In this document: positions 16,158 through 23,545 of the stretch, one piece after another | Position numbering within the stretch: position 1 is the stretch's first letter | How the letters are laid out: every line of letters starts with the position of its first letter | Assembly: GCA_900757865.1 (NCBI GenBank) | Contig: CAAEPH010000012.1 | Location: forward strand, 1 to 27,014 | Reading direction: 5' to 3' | DNA from: an uncultured Sutterella sp. | Lineage (GTDB): Bacteria > Pseudomonadota > Gammaproteobacteria > Burkholderiales > Burkholderiaceae_F | DNA length: 27,014 bases | The notes under the pieces: generated by a model | Databases searched by the model: none | What the model saw: the letters and a program-made list of their open reading frames with translations, nothing else | Told to the model about the DNA's origin: nothing | Program-made: the position numbers and the translations under genes

Positions 16158-18773
16158 TTAGACGCGTTTTACACGTACTGACGTGTTGTTAGACAATCCA
16201 CCAACAACGGGTTCACGATACCCCGTGCATAGCCAGTGAGAGTTAATCCCTTCACGAACCCAGTTATAACGACTGTCTTTAATCGTCTTCGTACGAACGC
16301 CACCAGAGAAACCATAGGCAAAGAGCGAACCGGCAATCACGCGATTCGTCAATTTGACCTTAGCTTTGGCCTTGACACCCGTGTCCAACGCTTCCAACTC
16401 AATCATGTCACCGTTGGCAATGTTTAAACGTTCTGCATCCGCTGGGTTCATCCAAATCGAACGATCACCCACGAACTCGGTCGGACGTGCAAACATCGCC
16501 GTACCAGAGCAAGAAGAAGAGTCTTTACCACTAACCAAATAGAACTCGTTAGAGTTGGCCTTAGGTTGGGTATACGCCTCTTTTGCCACAAAATACTGGG
16601 GCAATGCATGAACGTCCTTACCCTTGTACTTATTAAGGTACAAGAACGACATGATTTCGGCCTTACCCGTCATGGTATCGAAGGGTTTCTTATACGGGTA
16701 GACGTCGTAGGCTTTTTGTTTCACACAAGACCAGCCTTGTTTAGCAACGTCTTGTGCCACACGATCGCCATCACCAGGCTTCTTGTCGTTTAAGCCTTTA
16801 ATGAACTTATCCCAACCCTTATCAATGAGGGCGTTGTACCACTTCTTAAACTCTTCACGAGTCTTGATCTCATGGTCGTAGCCCAAACGTTCCTTAGCAC
16901 GGTCCGGCCAAGCGCGACGAACGATTTCGCAGAACTGCCAAATTTCTTCACGAGCGTCACAGTCTTTGGGAGGATCAATGGCGGCGTCATTGAGCTGTAC
17001 GTTGCCATCACGATTCCATTTCACGCCCGCATACTCGTGCCATTCCAAGAAGAACGTGCACGGTAAAACGTAATCAGCATAATCCATCACTTCGTGAGGA
17101 AGGATGTCCTGCACCACAACAAGGTCTAAGGATTTGAGAGCCTTAGCCAAGCGATCGGAGTTCGCTTCACGATGGAACATCGTACTACCAGTAATAAAGG
17201 TCGCACGAATCGGATAAGGCTTACCCGTTTCCATGGCTTCAAAGAGCGCGGAATAGGTTCCCGAGCTTTCAGGGTAATAAACTTTATCCAAAGCTTTCTT
17301 TTCTCCAACAGGAGCCGTAAACGCCTGTCCTAACGGGTTCTTACCAGATCCTTTAGCAGGGTCATAGCTAACACCGGCGCCCTTAAAGCCTGCCCCTTGT
17401 GTCACCACAAAGCCACCCTTGTGGTCAAGTGAACCGGCAAAGACATTCAAAAGGCACATTAGAGCAAAAGTCTCGGAGTCATTCCCGTTTCTAGAGCCGT
17501 ACCAACCATCATCACACACACCGCCAAGCGTGAAGAAATCCCGCGCTAATCGCACGATCTCGTCCGCAGGAATATTGGTAATCTTGGCAGCTTCTTCAGG
17601 AGTGTATTTAGCGTACTCTTCAGCCGCAATGGCAAAGACCGTTTTGACTTCAATCGGTTGAGCATTAGCACCCGTGACCGTCCCAGAGAAGAAAAGATCG
17701 GGCTTGGTCGTTGCATCTTCATCAAAACCAACCACCACACCAGCGTTATCTTTCTTTAACCCCTGGAAACGGATCTCGCCCGTGGCTTCATCACGAACAG
17801 CGTAATAATCCTGACGCCCACCCTCTTTCATCATTGCTTCCGTCAAGGGGGTTTGGTCCGCCGTCACAAGATAAGCCGCATTCGTATGTTTGGCTAAGAA
17901 ATCAAAGTCAGCTAACTTTTCTTTGATTGCGATATTGAGCATTGCCTCCGCGAGTGCCGCATCGGTACCAGGACGAATCGGAATCCATTTCGACCCGGTA
18001 AAAGCGCCCTCAGGCATACGCGGATCTACAAAGATCACTCTCGTACCCTTTTCAGCTCGTGCACGGGATACCACACTTGAAACACCAATTGCACAATTGA
18101 GCGTACGTCCCATCAACAAAAGGAAACGGCAATGTTCATAATCGGGTTCGAGTTTTCCAGCCCCGCCAAAGGCCTTACCAAAGACATAACGACGACCCGA
18201 TATTGAGGCACTGTTACACGTCGAGGAATGCATCACCAGATTGGGAGTACCAATGCCCGCCTGAAGCCAAGCTTGCTGGCCTTTAAAATTGTGAGTCGTC
18301 ATGGAGATGGCGCGTTCTCCATCCTTTTCCACAATCGCTTTTACGCGTTGAGCAATTTCATCGAGCGCTTTATCCCATGAAATTTCTTCAAACTTTCCTT
18401 CTCCGCGTTCACCCACACGTTTGAGAGGCTTACGTAAGCGTAAAGGATGATCCCACGTCCACATGGCGCCAGCACCACGTGCACAACACCCACGTTGTGG
18501 GTGGGAGGGGTTAGGCATAATCCGAACGGTCTCTCTCGATACAGCCGTTCCTTTTTTGTGCATCGCTAGCATACCGCAATAGCCACCGCAGATATTGCAG
18601 GCCACCGGATGGGCTTCCCATCCTTCTTCCTTCATTTTTTCCACTTCGGCCTGGGCACTCGCCCATGGTGCGGCAGAAAGCACGGTTGCCGCGCCAGCGG
18701 CAGCACCGACAGTGCCTAGCACTTGGCGGCGAGTGAGCGTTAATCCTACGCCCATCTTCTCTGTGTCTTTCAT
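16158..18773 (-). CDS. Tat-exported molybdopterin oxidoreductase catalytic subunit (PsrA/PhsA/TtrA-like)
   Basis: This 871-residue subunit holds a 4Fe-4S cluster and a bis-molybdopterin guanine dinucleotide cofactor. A twin-arginine signal (LTRRQVLG, RR at 15-16) ends at an Ala-x-Ala site near residue 40. The cluster motif is C59-x2-C62-x3-C66-x29-C96. A cysteine in HSSTCNSASISG (C187) is at the expected place of the molybdenum ligand, which favours the sulfur- and arsenic-oxyanion group (PsrA, PhsA, TtrA, ArrA) over the DmsA group that uses serine. The substrate is unknown: polysulfide, thiosulfate, tetrathionate or another compound are all possible. TAGGAGA before the ATG supports the start. 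It opens the operon. The leader carries three ATCTGAAA motifs. Confidence 0.9.
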   Translation of the reverse strand: MKDTEKMGVGLTLTRRQVLGTVGAAAGAATVLSAAPWASAQAEVEKMKEEGWEAHPVACNICGGYCGMLAMHKKGTAVSRETVRIMPNPSHPQRGCCARGAGAMWTWDHPLRLRKPLKRVGERGEGKFEEISWDKALDEIAQRVKAIVEKDGERAISMTTHNFKGQQAWLQAGIGTPNLVMHSSTCNSASISGRRYVFGKAFGGAGKLEPDYEHCRFLLLMGRTLNCAIGVSSVVSRARAEKGTRVIFVDPRMPEGAFTGSKWIPIRPGTDAALAEAMLNIAIKEKLADFDFLAKHTNAAYLVTADQTPLTEAMMKEGGRQDYYAVRDEATGEIRFQGLKKDNAGVVVGFDEDATTKPDLFFSGTVTGANAQPIEVKTVFAIAAEEYAKYTPEEAAKITNIPADEIVRLARDFFTLGGVCDDGWYGSRNGNDSETFALMCLLNVFAGSLDHKGGFVVTQGAGFKGAGVSYDPAKGSGKNPLGQAFTAPVGEKKALDKVYYPESSGTYSALFEAMETGKPYPIRATFITGSTMFHREANSDRLAKALKSLDLVVVQDILPHEVMDYADYVLPCTFFLEWHEYAGVKWNRDGNVQLNDAAIDPPKDCDAREEIWQFCEIVRRAWPDRAKERLGYDHEIKTREEFKKWYNALIDKGWDKFIKGLNDKKPGDGDRVAQDVAKQGWSCVKQKAYDVYPYKKPFDTMTGKAEIMSFLYLNKYKGKDVHALPQYFVAKEAYTQPKANSNEFYLVSGKDSSSCSGTAMFARPTEFVGDRSIWMNPADAERLNIANGDMIELEALDTGVKAKAKVKLTNRVIAGSLFAYGFSGGVRTKTIKDSRYNWVREGINSHWLCTGYREPVVGGLSNNTSVRVKRV

Positions 18774-18798
18774 TTTGTCAGTCTCCTAGATGTCATGA

Positions 18799-18849
18799 AT
18801 CTGAAAAAGGACTTTTGGTCGGGGTGCACCTTTTCAGATACTTTCAGAT
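18799..18849 (-). promoter_or_regulatory. Triple ATCTGAAA motif in the molybdoenzyme leader
   Basis: On the plus strand the motif appears as ATCTGAAA at 18799-18806 and, inverted, as TTTCAGAT at 18832-18839 and 18842-18849. The last two are direct repeats with 10-bp spacing, one helical turn. The first and second copies also form a stem (ATCTGAAAAAGG with CCTTTTCAGAT, one bulged base) in the mRNA leader 26-66 bases before the ATG. Two readings are possible: a binding site for a response regulator or other activator, or an RNA hairpin. No regulator gene is adjacent in this window. Confidence 0.45.
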
Positions 18850-19384
18850 TACGGTAAATCTCACGACATAGCCTCTATGGTTAACCCTATGTAACTAAAT
18901 CTTAGGGGACGAATCGATTGGCTAGATGCATACCAAAGAGCTGGTTATTTTCATCTCATGAATTAATTCCTTTTTAGAATCGTGCTGTATTTCGTTGAGT
19001 TATCAAGCAAGTAAATGTCTCTATGATTCAAAAACGACGATTATTTCGTTATTCGTTTTGGGAATAGCGAATCCCTCCTAACACTTTGACTTGCATCAAA
19101 ACACCATCAAATACTCAATAAAATTAGATCGACGTTTATTTTTTCTAATCGGCAAGCAAAAAACTTATCCCTTTGATTTTTATGCCTTTATTAATCAATT
19201 ATCGATAACTCAGCTCAACAATTTCTTATCCTTACAGGAAGATTGTTCAGTTCTCCTATACCAACTGAGTTCAGCAACAACCATCGATCGGTCATCGCAT
19301 CGAAGAAAAGGAGATCAAAAAAGGAAGGAAAGTTAATAGGTAGGAAAGGTGTTGCCCGACGACAATCGATTGATATGAAGTACA
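18850..19384. other. Intergenic stretch upstream of the molybdoenzyme operon
   Basis: This stretch between the molybdoenzyme gene and tRNA-Thr contains a GGTTAACC palindrome (18879-18886) inside an ACATAG/CTATGT inverted repeat (18866-18871 and 18887-18892), an FNR-like box (19086-19099) and a weak 81-codon rightward frame from TTG 19091 to TAA 19336. That frame encodes a Gln- and Lys-rich product with no recognised domain or ribosome binding site and is probably chance or a remnant. No clear promoter was identified, although the operon promoter must lie here. Confidence 0.4.
19086..19099. promoter_or_regulatory. FNR/CRP-family-like box
   Basis: TTGAC-TTGC-ATCAA differs by one base from the FNR consensus TTGAT-N4-ATCAA. 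A site controlling the leftward anaerobic respiratory operon would be reasonable, but it lies about 310 bases upstream of the operon start codon, so it needs a promoter located far upstream or another target. Confidence 0.4.
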
Positions 19385-19513
19385 TCACGCACGGGCCGTT
19401 GAATCCAACCTCGTACTCTGGGCTAAAAGTTCTTCAGCTAATTTTCCAGAAGCATGGTTAAGCGGGACATCATACTTGCTAGCTAAAGAATCCAAGAAAA
19501 AACTTGCGGGCAA
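19385..19513 (-). other. Protein-like leftward frame after tRNA-Thr, possibly a gene remnant
   Basis: The frame from TTG 19513 to TGA 19385-19387 encodes 42 residues, including FLDSLASKYDVPLNHASGKL and a following AEELLAQSTRLDSTARA. The composition is strikingly protein-like, with balanced helices, but there is no ATG or ribosome binding site and the frame continues upstream into the tRNA terminator. It may be the 3' end of a gene whose front was lost, a small protein, or chance. I do not recognise the family. Confidence 0.3.
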
Positions 19514-19552
19514 AAAAAATAGAAAACGCTGCAAACACAGATCGTTTTCTAT
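19512..19552 (-). terminator. Leftward terminator of tRNA-Thr
   Basis: On the minus strand, ATAGAAAACG pairs with CGTTTTCTAT (arms at plus 19543-19552 and 19519-19528) and is followed by eight T. It starts a few bases after the CCA end of the tRNA. Confidence 0.9.
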
Positions 19553-19557
19553 CTAAA

Positions 19558-19633
19558 TGGTGCCGGAGAAGAGATTTGAACTCCCGACCTTCGCATTACG
19601 AATGCGCTGCTCTACCAGCTGAGCTACACCGGC
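19558..19633 (-). tRNA. tRNA-Thr (anticodon CGT)
   Basis: The 76-nt sequence folds as a standard tRNA. The acceptor arm is GCCGGTG pairing with the 3' CTCCGGC region (one G-T pair), followed by encoded CCA. The D-arm is GCTC/GAGC, the anticodon loop TTCGTAA with CGT at positions 34-36, and the T-arm has GTTCAAATC. It is very close to the E. coli tRNA-Thr(CGU), including the unusual G-A closing pair of the anticodon stem. Position 37 is A, as needed for t6A. The gene has its own promoter and terminator. Confidence 0.97.
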
Positions 19634-19676
19634 TTACCAAATTTTGCTAAGTACCTGTGCGGTATCGAGATTGTGA

Positions 19677-19705
19677 ATTATGCTGATAAAACTCTAGCAA
19701 ATCAA
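19677..19705 (-). promoter_or_regulatory. Sigma-70 promoter of tRNA-Thr
   Basis: On the minus strand, TTGATT (plus 19700-19705) and CATAAT (plus 19677-19682) are separated by exactly 17 bases. This would start transcription about 35-40 bases before the tRNA 5' end. It is the best sigma-70 match found in the window. Confidence 0.75.
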
Positions 19706-19806
19706 CTGAAGACATAGTTTGTTACAATTTACACGGCTTGATTGCGATCCTTTTTGCTTCCCCAAAGTGTGAGGGTACTTTTCTCTAGCTGAACCCATTA
19801 AAATGA

Positions 19807-20346
19807 ATGATTACCGTTCTTCACGTTCAGAATGAGACCTTTGAGCTTATGACCACCCCATTGACTTCTCGTACTCTTTCGTTACCCACACCAGAAAGCA
19901 CGGATGCCTTAGGTACACAACTAGCCACTGTCATACGGCTAACCAAACCTACCTGGGAAGGGCAAGGGCTCATTTTTAATTTGGTGGGGGATTTAGGTGC
20001 CGGGAAGACGTCGCTTACCCGGGCCATTTTGCGAGCCCTCGACTTCCAAGGCCCCGTCAAAAGCCCTACGTTTTCTTTAGTGGAGAAATATTCTGTCTTA
20101 GAAGTCACGTTGTATCACTTTGACTTCTATCGATTTGAGTATCCCGAAGAATTTGAGGAAGCGGGTTTTCGAGACTATTTTGGGCCTCGCCGAATTTGTT
20201 TGACAGAATGGGCCTCCCGAGCAGAACCCTATGCCCCTTCGGAAGACATCACGATCACCCTTAAGCAAGAAGGACTTGGACGGGTAGCCACCCTCGTTGC
20301 CAAAACCGCTCTTGGGGAACAACTGTTGGCCCATTTAGGAGCCTAA
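19807..20346 (+). CDS. tsaE: tRNA threonylcarbamoyladenosine biosynthesis ATPase TsaE
   Basis: TsaE (YjeE) is the ATPase of the TsaB-TsaC-TsaD-TsaE pathway that makes t6A at position 37 of ANN-decoding tRNAs in the cytoplasm. The P-loop GDLGAGKT is at residues 61-68, followed by the family block SPTFSLVE (86-93), HFDFYR (104-109) and the conserved TEWASR (133-138). The frame begins at ATG 19807 (179 aa), but a second ATG at 19849 would give 165 aa, closer to the usual size. Neither has a strong ribosome binding site. An extended -10 sequence TG-T-TACAAT at 19720-19728 could be its promoter. amiC starts 7 bases after the stop, a pairing common in Proteobacteria. Confidence 0.95.
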   Translation: MITVLHVQNETFELMTTPLTSRTLSLPTPESTDALGTQLATVIRLTKPTWEGQGLIFNLVGDLGAGKTSLTRAILRALDFQGPVKSPTFSLVEKYSVLEVTLYHFDFYRFEYPEEFEEAGFRDYFGPRRICLTEWASRAEPYAPSEDITITLKQEGLGRVATLVAKTALGEQLLAHLGA

Positions 20347-20353
20347 TTTTCAT

Positions 20354-21694
20354 ATGCCCACTAGTCGTCGCGATCTACTCGCTGCCTCAGCGAGTACTGT
20401 TTTGTTAAGTCTTGCCCCTTGGCAGATCGCCAAAGGGGCCCGTCTCATTGATGTTCGTATGTGGCCCTCTGAGGAATACACTCGCGTCACGATCGAACAT
20501 GACACACCGCTAGACTTCAAATATTTCTTTGTGCGCTCATCAACCCCTATCCGCCTCGCCGTGGACATTAAGGGACTCGCCCTAACACCCTCACTACAAA
20601 AGCAAATCGAAGCGGTTAAACCCGACGACCCCTACATCGCGGCGATCCGCATTGGGCAATATCAGCCCGATACCGTACGCTTAGTCATGGACCTAAAACA
20701 CGACGTTCGTCCAGAAGTCTTCCAACTTAAACCGTTTGCTAACTACAAGTATCGATTGGTTTTTGATATTTACCCTGCTGTACCAAAAGATCCTATTAGT
20801 CGACTTTTAGCCGATCAACTCGGCGCTGAGGACTCCGCAGACGGAGAGGACCCCTTGGGTGATCTCATTACAAGCTTGACAAAAGAGCAGACTCAATCCT
20901 CTGGGAGAAAAGACACTCCTGAAACTAACACGTCTGTGGCCACAGAGAAGTCCCCCACTCGTCGTCAACCCTCTTCGCCCAAATCCAAACGTAAAGAATC
21001 CTTGTTGGTTGTCATTGATCCGGGACACGGGGGAGAGGATCCGGGCGCCATTGGTGCTCGTCGTACAAAAGAAAAAGACGTTGTGCTCAAAATTGCCCGT
21101 AAACTCAACACGATGATTAATAACGAGCCAGGCATGAAAGCGATCATGACGCGCAATTCAGACCACTTTGTCAGTCTTGGTGCACGAGTCAAAATTGCGC
21201 AAAAAGCTCGCGCCCACATGCTTGTGAGTATCCATGCGGACGCTTTTCCCAAGTCATCCGCACGTGGCTCGAGTGTTTTTGCCCTGTCGGAGCGTGGGGC
21301 CACGTCGGCAGCTGCACGTTGGCTTGCGAAAAGTCAAAATGAATCAGACTTGATTGGCGGCATAAACATCGCTGATGTCAATAAAGAGGTCGCAAGCGTT
21401 CTTGTTGATATGACCTCCGACTGGACAATCAATTACAGTCTTGATCTTGGTAGCAACGTGCTCAAAGAAATGGGTGCCATCAACCATTTGCACAAAAACC
21501 ATGTTGAACAAGCAGGGTTTGCTGTGCTAAAAGGCCAAGGCATTCCTTCGATTTTGGTCGAGACCGCTTTTATATCGAACCCCACAGAGGAGCGCTTTCT
21601 CAACAATAATACTCATCAAGAGCGAATTGCTAAAGCAATCCTCAACGGAATTAAAACGCAGCTCAAAAACAACCGAAGTATTTTCACAAGCTAA
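20354..21694 (+). CDS. amiC: N-acetylmuramoyl-L-alanine amidase AmiC
   Basis: This 446-residue periplasmic zinc amidase cleaves the peptide side chains of peptidoglycan and helps daughter cells separate. A Tat signal (TSRRDLLAA, RR at 5-6) precedes an AMIN domain (about 30-140) that targets the septum. A charged Ser/Pro/Lys linker (about 145-215) leads to the Amidase_3 domain, with zinc ligands H225 (IDPGHGG), E240 and H294 (SIHADA) and catalytic E403 (LVETAFISN). All key residues are present. Amidases of this family are often kept inactive by an inserted helix, released by EnvC- or NlpD-type activators. The region at about 330-360 could be that helix. It is cotranscribed with tsaE, as in many Proteobacteria. 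Confidence 0.95.
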   Translation: MPTSRRDLLAASASTVLLSLAPWQIAKGARLIDVRMWPSEEYTRVTIEHDTPLDFKYFFVRSSTPIRLAVDIKGLALTPSLQKQIEAVKPDDPYIAAIRIGQYQPDTVRLVMDLKHDVRPEVFQLKPFANYKYRLVFDIYPAVPKDPISRLLADQLGAEDSADGEDPLGDLITSLTKEQTQSSGRKDTPETNTSVATEKSPTRRQPSSPKSKRKESLLVVIDPGHGGEDPGAIGARRTKEKDVVLKIARKLNTMINNEPGMKAIMTRNSDHFVSLGARVKIAQKARAHMLVSIHADAFPKSSARGSSVFALSERGATSAAARWLAKSQNESDLIGGINIADVNKEVASVLVDMTSDWTINYSLDLGSNVLKEMGAINHLHKNHVEQAGFAVLKGQGIPSILVETAFISNPTEERFLNNNTHQERIAKAILNGIKTQLKNNRSIFTS

Positions 21695-21713
21695 CACCTT
21701 GTCTCTGTCATCA

Positions 21714-21763
21714 GTTTGAATTTTTTCTGCGCATTCACACAATAAAAGCTATAAAATTCAAAC
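21714..21763. repeat. 11-bp inverted repeat around the fba promoter region
   Basis: GTTTGAATTTT (21714-21724) and AAAATTCAAAC (21753-21763) are perfect arms separated by 28 bases. The right arm overlaps TATAAA (21750-21755), a likely -10 for fba. The arms may be operators of a repressor dimer pair, or a terminator of amiC, since the left arm runs into a six-T tract. Confidence 0.4.
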
Positions 21764-21781
21764 GTCTATTTACTGTCGCCA

Positions 21782-21805
21782 GAGTGTCTTCTCGTGAAGA
21801 CACTC
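21782..21805 (+). other. Hairpin in the fba leader
   Basis: GAGTGTCTTC (21782-21791) and GAAGACACTC (21796-21805) form a perfect 10-bp stem with a TCGT loop. No T-run follows, so it is not a terminator. It lies about 46 bases before the fba ATG and may stabilise the mRNA. Confidence 0.5.
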
Positions 21806-21851
21806 GCTTGTGCGACACATTACTCTTTTCTTTGACTTGGAGTTTTTCGTC

Positions 21852-22916
21852 ATGGCTCTTGTCTCCATGCGTCAACTGTTGGACCACGCCGCAGAAAATG
21901 GCTACGGTGTTCCAGCTTTTAATGTTAACAATCTCGAACAAGTCCAGGCCATCATGGCCGCGGCTAGCGAAGTTGGTGCTCCTGTGATCATGCAAGCCTC
22001 CGCAGGGGCTCGTCGCTATGCCGGTGAAGCTTTCCTTCGTCACCTCATTGAAGCTGCCGTGGAGAGCTACCCTGATGTGCCCATCTGCATGCACCAGGAC
22101 CACGGCCAAAGCCCTGCTGTTTGCCAAGGGGCTATGCGCTCTGGCTTTACCTCTGTCATGATGGATGGCTCCCTGATGAGCGATGGCAAGACCATCTCCA
22201 CCTATGAATATAACGTTGACGTCACGCGTCGCGTTGTTGAAATGGCTCATTGCATCGGGGTCTCCGTGGAAGGGGAATTAGGTTGCCTCGGATCCTTGGA
22301 AACCATGCGTGGAGACAAAGAAGACGGTCACGGTACAGATTCGAAAATGACCCGTGATCAGCTTCTGACCGACCCCGATCAAGCAGCTGAGTTCGTCAAA
22401 GCGACCCAGCTCGATGCGCTAGCCATTGCTATCGGTACCTCTCACGGTGCTTATAAGTTCACCCGTAAACCCTCTGGTGATATTCTCTCAATTCAACGCG
22501 TCAAAGAAATCCATGCTCGCTTACCCAATACGCACTTGGTCATGCATGGCTCTTCGTCGGTTCCTCAGGAATATTTGGCGACCATTCGAGAATTTGGTGG
22601 GGACATGCGCGAAACCTATGGTGTTCCCGTGGAAGAAATTCAGGAAGCCATTAAGCACGGCGTACGCAAAGTCAACATTGACACCGACATTCGCTTGGCA
22701 ATGACCGCTGCGATCCGTCAATTCTTGGTTGAAAATCCCTCCAAGTTTGACCCTCGCGACTACCTTAAAGCTGCGCGTAATCAAGCGAAAGAACTTTGCA
22801 AAGCTCGCTACTTGCAGTTCGGTTGCGAAGGCATGGGCGCGAAGATTAAGCCTATCGCCTTGGACAAAATGGCTGCGCGTTATGCGGATGGCACATTGCA
22901 CCAAAACGTTCTGTAA
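21852..22916 (+). CDS. fba: Fructose-bisphosphate aldolase, class II (Calvin-cycle subtype)
   Basis: This 354-residue cytoplasmic enzyme splits fructose 1,6-bisphosphate to DHAP and glyceraldehyde 3-phosphate with a divalent metal. The signature HQDHGQSP contains D83 and the metal-binding H84. Further metal ligands lie in VEGELGCLG, GTSHGAYK and VMHGSSS. The later block with KVNIDTDIRLAMT is the phosphate- and substrate-binding end. The length and the GCLGSLE and ETYGVP blocks fit the Calvin-type class IIB enzymes common in Betaproteobacteria. The frame extends upstream, but GGAG nine bases before the ATG at 21852 and the family start select that codon. A good terminator follows, so it is mainly monocistronic. 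Confidence 0.96.
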   Translation: MALVSMRQLLDHAAENGYGVPAFNVNNLEQVQAIMAAASEVGAPVIMQASAGARRYAGEAFLRHLIEAAVESYPDVPICMHQDHGQSPAVCQGAMRSGFTSVMMDGSLMSDGKTISTYEYNVDVTRRVVEMAHCIGVSVEGELGCLGSLETMRGDKEDGHGTDSKMTRDQLLTDPDQAAEFVKATQLDALAIAIGTSHGAYKFTRKPSGDILSIQRVKEIHARLPNTHLVMHGSSSVPQEYLATIREFGGDMRETYGVPVEEIQEAIKHGVRKVNIDTDIRLAMTAAIRQFLVENPSKFDPRDYLKAARNQAKELCKARYLQFGCEGMGAKIKPIALDKMAARYADGTLHQNVL

Positions 22917-22943
22917 GCCCTGTTTGACGTTATAGATCGTAAA

Positions 22944-22990
22944 GCGTCCAAGAGTCTCTACGTTTCGTGGACTCTTGGGCGTTTTTCTTT
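22944..22990 (+). terminator. Terminator after fba
   Basis: A 13-bp stem (22944-22956 with 22970-22982, containing CCAAGAGTC/GACTCTTGG and two G-T pairs) is followed by TTTTTCTTT. It ends about 12 bases before the dgkA ATG. Confidence 0.9.
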
Positions 22991-23003
22991 AAAGAGACTT
23001 GTT

Positions 23004-23414
23004 ATGCCTACGCCACCTGTACAGAATGCCGAAGATCTCAAAGGGAAAAAAGGACTTCGACGTCTAGTAAACGCTACCCGTTATTCCATGCAGGGATTTA
23101 AAGCCGCTTACCGTCACGAAGCCGCCTTTCGTGAAGAAACCTTAGTGAGCTGCATACTGATTCCACTGGCCATCCTGCTGCCTATATCGTGGTTTGAAAC
23201 AGCGGTACTGATCAGTTCCATCTTGCTGGTCTTGCTTGCAGAAATTTTCAACTCCGCCCTAGAAGCTGTCGTGGACCGTATTGGGCCCGAGCTTCATCCT
23301 TTAAGTGGACGCGCTAAGGATATGGGCAGCGCTGCCGTTTTCCTTGCGCTGATAATTGCGCTCGTGCTTTGGCTAAGCGTAATCGTTCCTTTGGCTCTCT
23401 CATGGGTCATCTAG
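23004..23414 (+). CDS. dgkA: Diacylglycerol kinase DgkA
   Basis: This small integral membrane kinase (136 aa) phosphorylates diacylglycerol to phosphatidic acid, recycling lipid released by membrane glycerophosphate transfer. It has three helices: about 46-62, 64-80 and 110-134. The family motif around EIFNSALEAVVD contains E80, N83 and E87, the active-site and metal-binding residues. The N-terminal 20 residues are charged and longer than in the E. coli enzyme (122 aa). AAAGAGA six bases before the ATG supports the start. It sits between fba and purC, an interruption of the usual betaproteobacterial fba-pur order, but has its own separate leader. Confidence 0.95.
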   Translation: MPTPPVQNAEDLKGKKGLRRLVNATRYSMQGFKAAYRHEAAFREETLVSCILIPLAILLPISWFETAVLISSILLVLLAEIFNSALEAVVDRIGPELHPLSGRAKDMGSAAVFLALIIALVLWLSVIVPLALSWVI

Positions 23415-23501
23415 GTACTATCACTCAGATATAAGGATTTCGCGGGTGTTCAAGAGACGCGCCCTAGTGATGAGACTTAAAATACGGACATCTTAAAATC
23501 C

Positions 23502-23524
23502 CGGCTAGCCCTCCCAGCTAGCCG
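23502..23524 (+). other. Hairpin in the purC leader
   Basis: CGGCTAGC (23502-23509) and GCTAGCCG (23517-23524) form a perfect 8-bp stem with a 7-nt loop, 21 bases before the purC ATG and just upstream of its ribosome binding site. No T-run follows. It may be a weak terminator of dgkA or a translation control element. Confidence 0.45.
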
Positions 23525-23545
23525 CTCTTGATGGAGATTTCTACC

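Noticed and set aside
19091..19336. Rightward 81-codon frame starting at TTG
   Set aside because: It begins inside the FNR-like box, lacks a ribosome binding site and has a Gln/Lys-rich product of no known family. Kept only as part of a possible remnant.
19558..19633. tRNA-Thr as the attachment site of the conjugative element
   Set aside because: The tRNA lies about 11 kb from the element across intact chromosomal genes, and no copy of its 3' end was noticed in the element region.
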